Positions 37,877 to 46,155 of a stretch of DNA of 64,000 nucleotides are shown piece after piece (the stretch's first letter is position 1; the number at the start of each line of letters is the position of its first letter). The stretch comes from Synechococcus sp. RSCCF101. GTDB lineage: Bacteria > Cyanobacteriota > Cyanobacteriia > PCC-6307 > Cyanobiaceae. Location: assembly GCF_008807075.1 (NCBI RefSeq), contig NZ_CP035632.1, forward strand, positions 1,798,001-1,862,000, given 5' to 3'. Below the pieces are notes generated by a model. It was not told the origin of the DNA, ran no database searches, and saw only the letters and a list, made by a program, of their open reading frames with translations. The position numbers and the translations under genes are program-made.

Positions 37877-39235
37877 TTGGCTTTTCAAACCATTACCGGC
37901 GCTAATGGTGTCGACTTCATCGGGACCGATGGAGTGGACGTCCTGAACGCCGTCAACGAGTTCGGCGAAGATTACGTCGGCGGTCAGCAGGCTGGTGATT
38001 CGATCACCTTCAGCTCCCCCCAGACCGGGGTTGTTCCCACCAAAACCATTCGTGGCGGCCAGGGCGACGACACCATCGTCATCGCGAACCTGCTGACCGG
38101 TCCCAGCACCGTGAATGGCAATAAGGACAGTGACACCATCTCGATCGCTCAGGGTGCTTCTGAGTCGACCATTTCCGGCGGTGACGGCAACGACACCATC
38201 AACGCTGATGGCCCCTTCACCAACGCTCTGATCAACGGCAACCTCGGTGCCGACATCATCAACTTCGGTAACGGCCTGGCTGTTCCCGTCCCCACCCCTG
38301 TGAGCGCCGCCAACTCCACGGTGGCAGGTGGTGACAACAACGACACCATCAACTACTCCACGGCTGTTGGTTTCGTTGGCTCCTTCGAATCCAGCAAGGT
38401 CAACGGCAACAAGGGCAACGACGTGATCAACGTCGGCGCCGCCGGCGGTGGCACCCGCACCTTCGGCGCCTTCTCGCTGTTCGGTGGTCAGGGTTCTGAC
38501 ACCCTGAACTTCAACGGTGACGGTGCTGCCTCCACCGACGCGGCCTACCTGAGTGGTGACCTCGGCAACGACATCCTCAACGCCTTCACCAGCGGCGACA
38601 ACACCCTGATCGGTGGTGACGGCAACGACACCATGACCAGCGGCGGCGGCAAGGACCTGCTCCGTGGCAACGCCGGCAACGACACCATCAGTGCCGGTGG
38701 CGACGATGACTCCGTCGTGGGTGGTGCCGGCGACGACATCCTCAACGGTGGTGCCGGCAACGACACGATCACCGGTGGTGCCGGCGCGGATTCCTTCACC
38801 GTGTCCGCCGGCTCCGACGTTTACCTCATCAACGAAGTCAGCGACAGTGCTGCCGTCACCTCCGGCACCACCCGCACCTTCGACAGCGTCTCCGGTGCTC
38901 TCGGCGCCAGCCAGATCGACATCACCGCTGTTGTCGACACCCTGGCCGGTGGCAGCTACGGCGGTGCAGCCGTGACCGTCGCCGCTCTGGGTGCCTTCGC
39001 TGCTGACAACTTCAGCCAGCTGAAGACGGCCCTGGATGCTCTCGCCATCCTCGGTTCCTCCACCACACAGATCCGGGCCTACGAATTCACCGTGGCCAAC
39101 CTCACCCCGTCCGGCGGCATCGCCGGCACCTACATGTGGGTGAACGACAGCCAGAAGGAGTTCAACCAGGGCGACCTGCTGTTCCGTGAAGCCGCTGCAG
39201 GCAACATCGTTGGTGGCGACTTCACCGTCGCCTGA
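37877..39235 (+). CDS. RTX-type calcium-binding secreted protein
   Basis: 452 residues, starting at TTG with a good AGGA ribosome-binding site 6 bp upstream. Residues 60-300 contain many GGxGxDxI/L-type nonapeptides (GGQGDDTIV, GGDGNDTIN, GGAGDDILN, GGAGNDTIT), which bind Ca2+ and signal type I export. A non-repeat C-terminal region of about 140 residues follows. There is no Sec signal. It is the first gene after the HlyB-HlyD operon and the obvious cargo, perhaps a cell-surface protein. Its codon choice favours T- and C-ending codons (GGT, GCT, GTT) unlike its neighbours, as in highly expressed genes. Confidence 0.9.
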   Translation: MAFQTITGANGVDFIGTDGVDVLNAVNEFGEDYVGGQQAGDSITFSSPQTGVVPTKTIRGGQGDDTIVIANLLTGPSTVNGNKDSDTISIAQGASESTISGGDGNDTINADGPFTNALINGNLGADIINFGNGLAVPVPTPVSAANSTVAGGDNNDTINYSTAVGFVGSFESSKVNGNKGNDVINVGAAGGGTRTFGAFSLFGGQGSDTLNFNGDGAASTDAAYLSGDLGNDILNAFTSGDNTLIGGDGNDTMTSGGGKDLLRGNAGNDTISAGGDDDSVVGGAGDDILNGGAGNDTITGGAGADSFTVSAGSDVYLINEVSDSAAVTSGTTRTFDSVSGALGASQIDITAVVDTLAGGSYGGAAVTVAALGAFAADNFSQLKTALDALAILGSSTTQIRAYEFTVANLTPSGGIAGTYMWVNDSQKEFNQGDLLFREAAAGNIVGGDFTVA

Positions 39236-39264
39236 GACAACGACAGTCTCTCTGAACCAACCTC

Positions 39265-39288
39265 GCCCCCCGAAAGGGGGGCTTTTTT
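39265..39288 (+). terminator. Intrinsic terminator after the RTX gene
   Basis: A 7-bp perfect stem (GCCCCCC at 39265-39271, GGGGGGC at 39276-39282), a GAAA tetraloop and six T. It starts 29 bp after the RTX stop and isolates that gene from the glycosyltransferase cluster. Confidence 0.94.
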
Positions 39289-39304
39289 ATTGCTGGCAGC
39301 ATCC

Positions 39305-40551
39305 ATGGATCTTCTCTTCGTGCATCAGCAGATGCCCGGCCAGTACCGGCACATCATCCGCAATCTCTGCGAGGCCGGCGGGCACCGCTGCATCGGTCTG
39401 GGCATCCATCCCCCCGCGAAGCGCTGCCGGAGAGCTTCCACCACGTGCGCTACGCCCCGGCTCGGGGCAACACGCCCGGAATTCACGACCTGGTGCTGGA
39501 AACCGAAACCAAGGTGATCCGCGGCGAGGCCTGTGCCGCCGCCGCTCAGACGCTGCGGGATCAGGGCCTGAGACCCGATCTGATCTGTGTGCACCCCGGC
39601 TGGGGAGAAGGGCTGTTTCTCAAGCACGTCTGGCCCGATACGCCCATGCTCTGCTACCAGGAGTTCTGGTACAACACGGAGGGCTTTGATGTCGGATTCG
39701 ATCCGGAGTGGCCCTCAGCGGAGCGCGACTGGGAAACCGGTTGCCGCATCCAGATGAAGAATGCCTATCTCCATCTGATGTTCGGTGAAGCGGACTGGAA
39801 CATCACGCCCACCACCTTCCAGCGCAGCAGCTTTCCCCAGCCCTATCAGCAGCGCCTGAGTGTGATCCACGACGGGATCGATTGTTCCCAGTCCTGCCCC
39901 AATCCGGACCCGGCTCCATTGGAGTTGGGACACTCGATTCGACTCGAGCCCGGTGATCGCCTCGTCACCTTTGTGAACCGACGCCTGGAGCCCTATCGCG
40001 GCTGCCACACCTTCATCCGCGCCCTGCCCGAGCTGCAGCGTCTGCAGCCGGAGGCACGCATCGTGGTGGTGGGAGAAACCAGCGGCGTGAGTTACGGCCG
40101 GCCGTGTCCGGAGGGGGAATGGAAAGAGCTGTTTCTCAAGGAGATCGAAGGCGACTATGACCCCAGCCGAGTGAATTTCATCGGCAACATCCCCCATCAC
40201 GCCTTCACGCGTCTGCTGCAACTCAGCGCCTGCCATGTGTATCTCACCTATCCCTTCGTGCTCAGCTGGAGTCTGCTGGAGGCCATGAGTTGCGGCTGCG
40301 CCGTGGTGGGATCCCGAACCGCGCCGGTGGAGGAGGTGATCCGCGATGGCCACAATGGCGTGCTGGTGGATTTCTTCAAGCCGGGTGATCTGGCCAGCGC
40401 CGTGTCGGATCTGCTGGAGAACCGCGCGCTCGCGCAGCAGCTCGGCCGTGCGGCCCGGCAGACGATTCAGGCCCGCTTTGATCTGCGCACCTGCCTGCCG
40501 CGCCAACTGGCTCTGATGGATCTCGTGGCCAATCGGGCCCTGCCGGATTAA
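39305..40551 (+). pseudogene. GT4-family glycosyltransferase, frameshifted
   Basis: The N-terminus (MDLLFVHQQMPGQYRHI to GLGIHPP) reads from ATG 39305; the body (EALPESFHHVRYAPARGNTPG onward) is in another frame. Adding one C to the run at 39410-39415 restores a 415-residue enzyme. The C-terminal donor-binding motif SWSLLEAMSCGCAVVGSR with following EEVI is typical of GT4 retaining transferases, as is VTFVNRRLEPYRGCHTF. A similar N-terminus is common in cyanobacterial GT4 proteins. Start of the polysaccharide cluster. The body alone could be translated from 39445 but would lack the acceptor-domain start. Confidence 0.85.
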
Positions 40552-41534
40552 GTCCTCTCGCCTGCACCCTGCGCTGCCGCGTCGCCTCGACGCAGCAACA
40601 GATCCCGCCAGGCCACATAGGAGCGATGCGCATGCTCCACCAGCAGGAACTGACGGCAGTCCCAGCTGGGCTTCACCACCGGCATGTGCTGGAGCACGGT
40701 GTAGGTGGCCACGGTTTCCAGAGGCCCCACGAATCCTTCATCCGCCACCCCCCGCCCGCGCAGCCGCTGGCGCTGGGGTTCGCTGAGCAGAAACAGGCCG
40801 GAATGGGGATTACTGGCCACATCGAAGCTCACCTCATTGCCATCCCAGAACCGCCCCGTGGCGACGCGGGGCTGTGGGGTCTGGAAGCGCCGCAGGAAGT
40901 CAGGCGCGATGGGCCCGTCCACATACAGGCGCGGCATCGCGGGGTCGTCGGTGCATTCGTAGCGGTGCGGCATCAGTGCCAGCTGATGCGCGGTGCGGTT
41001 GAGGAACCAGCTGACCTTGTCGACGAACAGGGGGTCGTGGATGACGAGATCATCCTCGAGGTAGCAGTGCAGATCCGCCGGCTGCTCGTGCTGCAGCAGA
41101 AAATCACGGGCGGCCCTGGGCAGATGCAGGCTGTCCTCCAGCTCCACCTCATGCAGCGTGAGCCGGCCGCGGAAGGCCTCCAGCACGTCCGCGAGCCGGT
41201 TGTCTCCCGAGACGAACACGTGCAGCTCCACCTGGATACCGGCCAGCCGTGTGGCGGGGTACGACGGGCGGCCCGTGCTCAGAAGCTGCGGCCTCGTCAC
41301 CTCCAGCATCTGCTCGACCTCGCCCCGCGCCAGGCCCAGAACGCCCCCCAGGCAACGGCTCAGGGCCAGCACACGGTGCACCGCCTGATCGCTGCGGGTG
41401 GATCCGTAGCCGGTCGCCTTCGCACCACGGCTGTAGTGGTGGGGGATCGCCACCCGCAGCAGCACCGGCCGCGTGGCCGCGGGTCGGCTGGCGGCAGGCG
41501 TCACGTCGCTGGCAGCAGGCTCGGCTGAGGTCAT
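40548..41534 (-). CDS. Putative glycosyltransferase-like protein
   Basis: 328 residues; family not firmly recognised. The first 25 residues are an Ala/Pro-rich tail, then VLLRVAIPHHYSRGAKATGYGS. A DxD-like acidic motif appears in HCYLEDDLVIHDPLFV, and an aromatic/acidic region PSWDCRQFLLVEHAHRSYVAW closes the protein. The context, between a GT4 and a sulfotransferase gene, and the EDD motif suggest a sugar transferase of the GT-A kind. Its stop overlaps the end of the preceding gene by 4 bp, tail to tail. Confidence 0.55.
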   Translation of the reverse strand: MTSAEPAASDVTPAASRPAATRPVLLRVAIPHHYSRGAKATGYGSTRSDQAVHRVLALSRCLGGVLGLARGEVEQMLEVTRPQLLSTGRPSYPATRLAGIQVELHVFVSGDNRLADVLEAFRGRLTLHEVELEDSLHLPRAARDFLLQHEQPADLHCYLEDDLVIHDPLFVDKVSWFLNRTAHQLALMPHRYECTDDPAMPRLYVDGPIAPDFLRRFQTPQPRVATGRFWDGNEVSFDVASNPHSGLFLLSEPQRQRLRGRGVADEGFVGPLETVATYTVLQHMPVVKPSWDCRQFLLVEHAHRSYVAWRDLLLRRGDAAAQGAGERT

Positions 41535-41601
41535 GGCATCAATCCGGCGGACAGCTCTGCCGATCCTCCAGCTCTCGCCATTCGTCCTCGACCGGTGCGG
41601 C

Positions 41602-42423
41602 TCATCTGGGCCAGCGCAGGCCGTAGCGCTGCTCCATCAGGGCGTAGGTGGGCTCCAGTTGCTCCCGCATCCAGGCGCGCAGGGCAGCGCTGGGCTCGAG
41701 CTGGGTGTTGCCGGCGGCGTTGGCCCGGGGCAGGGGGCCCGGGAACGGATGCTCCTTCAGTGCCAGGAAGGCCTGAATGCGCCGCCAGCTGAGCTCCGGC
41801 TCGGCGAAGAGATCCTCGCTGCGCAGCAGCAGCATCGCCTCCTGTGGCCACAGCGCCTCGTAGCGGGCCAGCTGGGGACCGTAGCGGCTGCGGCTCAGGT
41901 AGCTGTGCTCCTGATGGGAGCGGTCGCGGCCTCCGGGCGCGGCCAGGCGAGCCTCGGCCCCCGCCAGGCGGGTGGGCTCCGCTGCCAGGGCCTGCTCAAG
42001 CGGCAGCGGCTCCAGCCCGAGCCGGCGGCTGTGGCCGTACTGGGAGAGGGCCCGCTCCACCGGGTCGCGCAGCAGCACGATCAGCCGGGCGCCCGGCACG
42101 GTGGCGGCGATGCGGGCCGGGGCCTGGGGATGGAACAGGTAATAGGGCGTGATGTCGCCCCGCAGCTGGCCGGGGGCGGCGCCGCTGTAGTGCGCGGCGT
42201 ACCAGTCGTGCCCCTTGTCGTAGTGCAGCGAGAAGTAATGGACCTCCTTGAAGGCCGGCAGGAACAGCCCCGGATGCCGGGAGAGCAGGGTCTGGAGGGT
42301 GGTGGTGCCGCAGCGCTGGGCGCCCAGACCGAGCACATCCACCAGGGGCCGGCGATCGGTGGGCTGGGAGACTGACCCAGCGGCGGACCGCTGCAGCCAG
42401 CGCCTGAGTCCGCCTGCCGCCAT
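41602..42423 (-). CDS. Sulfotransferase (heparan/carbohydrate type)
   Basis: 273 residues. PAPS 5'-loop: LGAQRCGTTTLQTLL; 3'-phosphate site: IVLLRDPVERALSQYGHSRR. The motif KEVHYFSLHYDKGHDWYAAHY between them is typical of N-deacetylase/sulfotransferase-like and bacterial Stf0-related carbohydrate sulfotransferases. The ATG at 42421-42423 is chosen; further upstream the frame is antisense to the next gene. Divergent from the 42.4-kb gene with only 24 bp between the starts. Confidence 0.88.
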   Translation of the reverse strand: MAAGGLRRWLQRSAAGSVSQPTDRRPLVDVLGLGAQRCGTTTLQTLLSRHPGLFLPAFKEVHYFSLHYDKGHDWYAAHYSGAAPGQLRGDITPYYLFHPQAPARIAATVPGARLIVLLRDPVERALSQYGHSRRLGLEPLPLEQALAAEPTRLAGAEARLAAPGGRDRSHQEHSYLSRSRYGPQLARYEALWPQEAMLLLRSEDLFAEPELSWRRIQAFLALKEHPFPGPLPRANAAGNTQLEPSAALRAWMREQLEPTYALMEQRYGLRWPR

Positions 42424-42447
42424 GACCGCTCCCGCACCTCCGGACCC

Positions 42448-43092
42448 GTGATCATCGCCGACCGGTTTCTGTGGCTGCATCTGCCCAAGACGGGCGGCAC
42501 CTCGATGACGCGGCTCTTCCGGGAGCTGCAGGTGCCGGGTGTGGCGGTGGATCCGGACGACACCCGGGCCAAGCACGATTCGGTGACCCTGCGGGAGGAA
42601 CGCGGCTGCTGGCGGGCGGGATCGCGGCGCCGCTTCATCACCGCCCGGCGGCTGGAGGCCTGGCTGCTGAGCGACTGGCGGCACAAGCGCCAGCGCATGG
42701 GCCTGCCGGGTCTGGACTTCGCGCCGGTGCGCAGCGGCCTCTTCTACTCCCTGCGGCTGGGAGGGGTGTGGGTGGCGGCCGACTGGTGGCTGGCCTACTT
42801 CGGGGTGGACGAGCAGGTGACGGCGCTCCGACTGGAGCACCTTCGGCACGACTTCAACCGACTGCTGCTGCCCGAGCTGCCGGCGGGAACGCCCGAGCTG
42901 CAGACCCCTCCGCGGGAGAACCGGACCCTGGCGGATGGCGCCGGCAGCGGCTCAGGCGATCCCGCCGCTACGGCCTTCAGCCCGGCGGACCGTCGCCGCA
43001 TCGCGGCGGTGAACCCGCGCTGGAGCGCCTGGCAGGAGCGCCTCTACGGCGACGAGCCCGGCAGCGTGCCGGCCACGGCTGCGGAGACCTGA
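42448..43092 (+). CDS. Small sulfotransferase-family protein
   Basis: 214 residues from GTG. FLWLHLPKTGGTSMTRLF (about 7-24) is the P-loop of the KTGGTS class (sulfotransferase family 2-like, as in heparan 2-O and chondroitin enzymes). The Arg/Ser 3'-phosphate region is less clear (SGLFYSLRLGGVW). The C-terminal 50 residues are low-complexity Ala/Gly/Ser. Stop overlaps the ATG of the next gene. Confidence 0.72.
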   Translation: MIIADRFLWLHLPKTGGTSMTRLFRELQVPGVAVDPDDTRAKHDSVTLREERGCWRAGSRRRFITARRLEAWLLSDWRHKRQRMGLPGLDFAPVRSGLFYSLRLGGVWVAADWWLAYFGVDEQVTALRLEHLRHDFNRLLLPELPAGTPELQTPPRENRTLADGAGSGSGDPAATAFSPADRRRIAAVNPRWSAWQERLYGDEPGSVPATAAET

Positions 43093-46000
43093 TGGCAAAG
43101 GCCACCCCTCCCCTGGTGCTGCTGATCGGCATGCACCGCTCGGGCACCTCCCTGCTGGGCTCGCTGCTGCCCGCCCTGGGCATCCCCCTGCCCGGCCCCC
43201 TGATCGAAGCCGACCGCCACAACCCGGAGGGCTACTTCGAGCACGGCGAAGTGGTGGCCCTGCAGGAGGAGCTGCTGATCGCCCTCGATCGCTGGTGGCC
43301 CTCCCAGAACGGCGCCCTGCCCCTGCCGGAGGACTGGCTGGAGCGACCCGAGACCCAGCGCTGCGGCGAGGCCCTGCACCGGATCCTGCTCGAGCAGGCG
43401 GCCCGGCAGAGCGGGCCCTGGGCGATCAAGGATCCCCGCACCACGATGCTGCTGCCCCTCTGGCGCCAGCAGGCCGCGGCGATCGGTCTGCCGCTGCGCC
43501 CGATCCTGTGCCTGCGGGATCCGGCCGAGGTGATGGTGTCGCTGGTGCACCGCGACGCGGCGGCCGCCGGCATGACCCCCTGGCGGGCCCAGCAGCTCTG
43601 GTGGCGGCACAACAGCCAGGCCCTGTTCAACAGCGAGGGGCTGCCGCTCCACATCCTTCACTACAGCCGCTGGTTCGCCGCCGCCGGCCCGGAGGCGGCC
43701 GCCACGCAGCTGCGGCGGCTGTTCAGCGCCCTGCACGGGCGCGAGCCGCAGCCGGCCGAGCTGGAGGCGGCCCTGGGCCGGATCCGGCCGGAACACCGCC
43801 GCAGCCGGCGCACCCTGCGCACCGCCATCCCCATCCATCCGAACCTGCGCTGGCTGGAGCGGCAGCTGCTGGCCGTCGCCGACGGCCGCCGCGAACGCGG
43901 CTCACTGCTGCACGAGCTGCGCCGCCGGCCCCAGCCGCTCACGCTGCCGCTCTCGGCCTGGCGCCACGGGACGCGGCGGCCGCCGCTGCGGGCGGTGCTG
44001 ATCCGTCAGCGCTCGCGGCTGGTGCCCCGGGCCGAGCCCGGCGCCTGGTTCGATGCCGCCCACTACCGGGCCCAGCTGCCGGAGCTGCCGGCGGATCACG
44101 ATCCCCTCTGCCACTACTGGTGGCGGGGCTGGCGCGACGGGCTCTCCCCCCACCCGTTCTTCGATCCGGCGGCCTACGACCGGGCCTGCCGGGAGCGGGG
44201 CCTGGCGGTGGAGGGGGCACCGCTGCGCCACTTCCTGCTCACGGGCCTGGAGCGGGCCATCCCGCCCTCGGGCCTGGTGGATCCGGCCTGGCTGGACGGG
44301 CATCCACAACGGCCGGCGCTCTGGCGGCAGGCGCGCCCGGTGGGGCTCCACCCCTGGGGGGCCGCGGCGTCGGTGCTGGCGGGGGGCGATCTGCACGCCG
44401 CCAGCGCCACGCTGCGGCGCTGGATCCATGGCGGCATCCCCGCCGGCGACCTGGCGCGGATCGGTGGCCTCGAGGCGGGCGGCTTCGCGGAGCTGGACGC
44501 GCTGCTGGCGGAACGCCCCGCACCGGGGCCTCCGGGGCGGCTCGACACACCGGGCGCCGATCCCAACGCCTGGCCCGTCCACGCCTGGCTGCAGTGGCTG
44601 CCGGCCGGCCTCGGCTGGAGCGGCGAACAGGGCCTGCCCTGGCGCCAGCAGAACAGCCGGGCCTGGGAGGAGGCCGGCGGCGGGGCGCCGGACCTGGTGC
44701 TGCTGCTGCCGCCGCGCCTGCCGGAGGCTGTGGACAGCAATGCCCTGCTGGCCTGGAGCCGGGGGGCCCATGTGCTGGTGCGGGCCGCAGCCGTGCGCCA
44801 GCGGCTGCGGCGCCTGGGGGTAGCGGCCCACCCTCTGGCGCCGGGTCAGCAGGCGGGATCGGGCTGGCTGAACCGCCTCGGCGATGCCGACGCCGCCTGC
44901 CGGCGGCTGGGGCTGGCGCCGGCCGAGGCCGCCCTCATCGGCGATGGGCCGCTCATCCTCGGCACGGCCGGCCGGGAGTGGGAGGAGGCCCTCGCACCGC
45001 CGCTGTGGGGCCTGCCCCGCTTCGATCAGCTGGAGCTGAACGGCAGCGAGGACGCCCGCCTGCTGGCCGGCTGGCTGAACGGGGCCACGCGGCAGGGCCT
45101 CTCACTGGTGCGGCTGGACCCCACGGAGGAGGAGCGCCGCCTGGCGGCCTGGACGGCCCTGCAGGGGCCGGCGGAAGCCCGGTCCGGCTGGCTGCCGCCG
45201 CAGCTGTTCCGGCCGCCGCTCCATCCCGATGAGCTCGCGGCGGAGCTGCGCTGGCGGGCACGGGGAGGGCCACCGATGGCGGAGGTGAGCACGCCCGAGC
45301 CGGAGCTGCAGCGGCTCTGGCAGGGCGGCCGCGAGGGCACACCCGAGGTGAGCCTCTGCATCAGCCTGCACAACTACGCCGATCGGATTGAAACGGCACT
45401 GGAGAGCGCGGCGGGCCAGAGCCTGGAGGCGGTGGAGCTGATCGTGGTGGACGACGCCTCCAGCGATGCCGGCCGGGCGGTGACCCAGCGCTGGCTGGAG
45501 GCCCGAGGCCCGCGGTTCACCGGCGCGCAGCTGCTGGGGCATGCCGTCAACGGCGGCCTGGCCTCGGCCCGCAACAGCGCCTTCGCGGCGGCGCGCGCAC
45601 CGTGGTGCTTCGTGCTCGATGCCGACAACAGCCTCGAACCCGAGGCCCTGGCCCGCTGCGTGGCGCTGGCCCGGCGGGTGCCGGCGGAGATCGCCGTGGT
45701 GCACCCGATCCTGCAGGTGCTGGCCGGAGGGGACCGGCCCGAGGAGCAGCGCGCCCTGCTGGGGGCGGCCAGCTGGCAGCGGCACTGCTTCCGGGAGGGC
45801 AACACGATCGATGCCATGGCCCTGATCCGCCGCAGCGCCTGGCGGGAGGTGGGGGGCTACAGCCACATCCCCGAGGGCTGGGAGGACTTCGACTTCTGGT
45901 GCAAGCTGATCGAGGCCGGCTACGGCGGCGTGATCTGCCCCCAGCGGCTGGCGCACTACCACTGCCACGGGGCCTCGATGCTGGCCACCCGCACCCAGCG

Positions 46001-46100
46001 GAGCCTGCGGGCCGTGAGCCGCCGGCTGCAGCAGCGGCACCCCTGGCTGGAGCTGCCCCTGGCGACCGGCCTGCAGGAGGCCGCCTGGCCGGAGTCCTGA
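43092..46100 (+). CDS. Sulfotransferase - glycosyltransferase fusion protein
   Basis: 1002 residues. About 1-230 is a sulfotransferase: LLIGMHRSGTSLLGSLL (PAPS loop), IKDPRTTMLLPLW and LCLRDPAEVMVSLVHR. About 315-400 holds the FDxxYY-like linker repeats common in multi-domain glycan enzymes (FDAAHYRAQLPEL, DPLCHYWWRGWRDG, FDPAAYDRACRERG). About 755-1000 is a GT2 transferase: VSLCISLHNYADRIETAL, LIVVDDASSD, ARNSAFAAARAPWCFVLDADN and GWEDFDFWCKL. One polypeptide could add and sulfate a sugar. Upstream and downstream genes are also glycan enzymes; the start overlaps the preceding stop. Confidence 0.88.
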   Translation: MAKATPPLVLLIGMHRSGTSLLGSLLPALGIPLPGPLIEADRHNPEGYFEHGEVVALQEELLIALDRWWPSQNGALPLPEDWLERPETQRCGEALHRILLEQAARQSGPWAIKDPRTTMLLPLWRQQAAAIGLPLRPILCLRDPAEVMVSLVHRDAAAAGMTPWRAQQLWWRHNSQALFNSEGLPLHILHYSRWFAAAGPEAAATQLRRLFSALHGREPQPAELEAALGRIRPEHRRSRRTLRTAIPIHPNLRWLERQLLAVADGRRERGSLLHELRRRPQPLTLPLSAWRHGTRRPPLRAVLIRQRSRLVPRAEPGAWFDAAHYRAQLPELPADHDPLCHYWWRGWRDGLSPHPFFDPAAYDRACRERGLAVEGAPLRHFLLTGLERAIPPSGLVDPAWLDGHPQRPALWRQARPVGLHPWGAAASVLAGGDLHAASATLRRWIHGGIPAGDLARIGGLEAGGFAELDALLAERPAPGPPGRLDTPGADPNAWPVHAWLQWLPAGLGWSGEQGLPWRQQNSRAWEEAGGGAPDLVLLLPPRLPEAVDSNALLAWSRGAHVLVRAAAVRQRLRRLGVAAHPLAPGQQAGSGWLNRLGDADAACRRLGLAPAEAALIGDGPLILGTAGREWEEALAPPLWGLPRFDQLELNGSEDARLLAGWLNGATRQGLSLVRLDPTEEERRLAAWTALQGPAEARSGWLPPQLFRPPLHPDELAAELRWRARGGPPMAEVSTPEPELQRLWQGGREGTPEVSLCISLHNYADRIETALESAAGQSLEAVELIVVDDASSDAGRAVTQRWLEARGPRFTGAQLLGHAVNGGLASARNSAFAAARAPWCFVLDADNSLEPEALARCVALARRVPAEIAVVHPILQVLAGGDRPEEQRALLGAASWQRHCFREGNTIDAMALIRRSAWREVGGYSHIPEGWEDFDFWCKLIEAGYGGVICPQRLAHYHCHGASMLATRTQRSLRAVSRRLQQRHPWLELPLATGLQEAAWPES

Positions 46101-46155
46101 AGCTGGGAGCCCTGCTGGGTGCGTGGCAACCTTGCCTGGCCCGATGTGGTGAGCC

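Noticed and set aside
38041-38800. Regular short repeats suggesting a CRISPR-like array
   Set aside because: The repeats are codons for GGxGxDxI nonapeptides within the RTX reading frame, with variable spacing of multiples of three and no conserved DNA unit.
42471-43091. Upstream extension of the sulfotransferase-glycosyltransferase frame
   Set aside because: It overlaps the entire 42448-43092 sulfotransferase gene in another frame and has no family similarity; the ATG at 43092 starts exactly at the P-loop domain.
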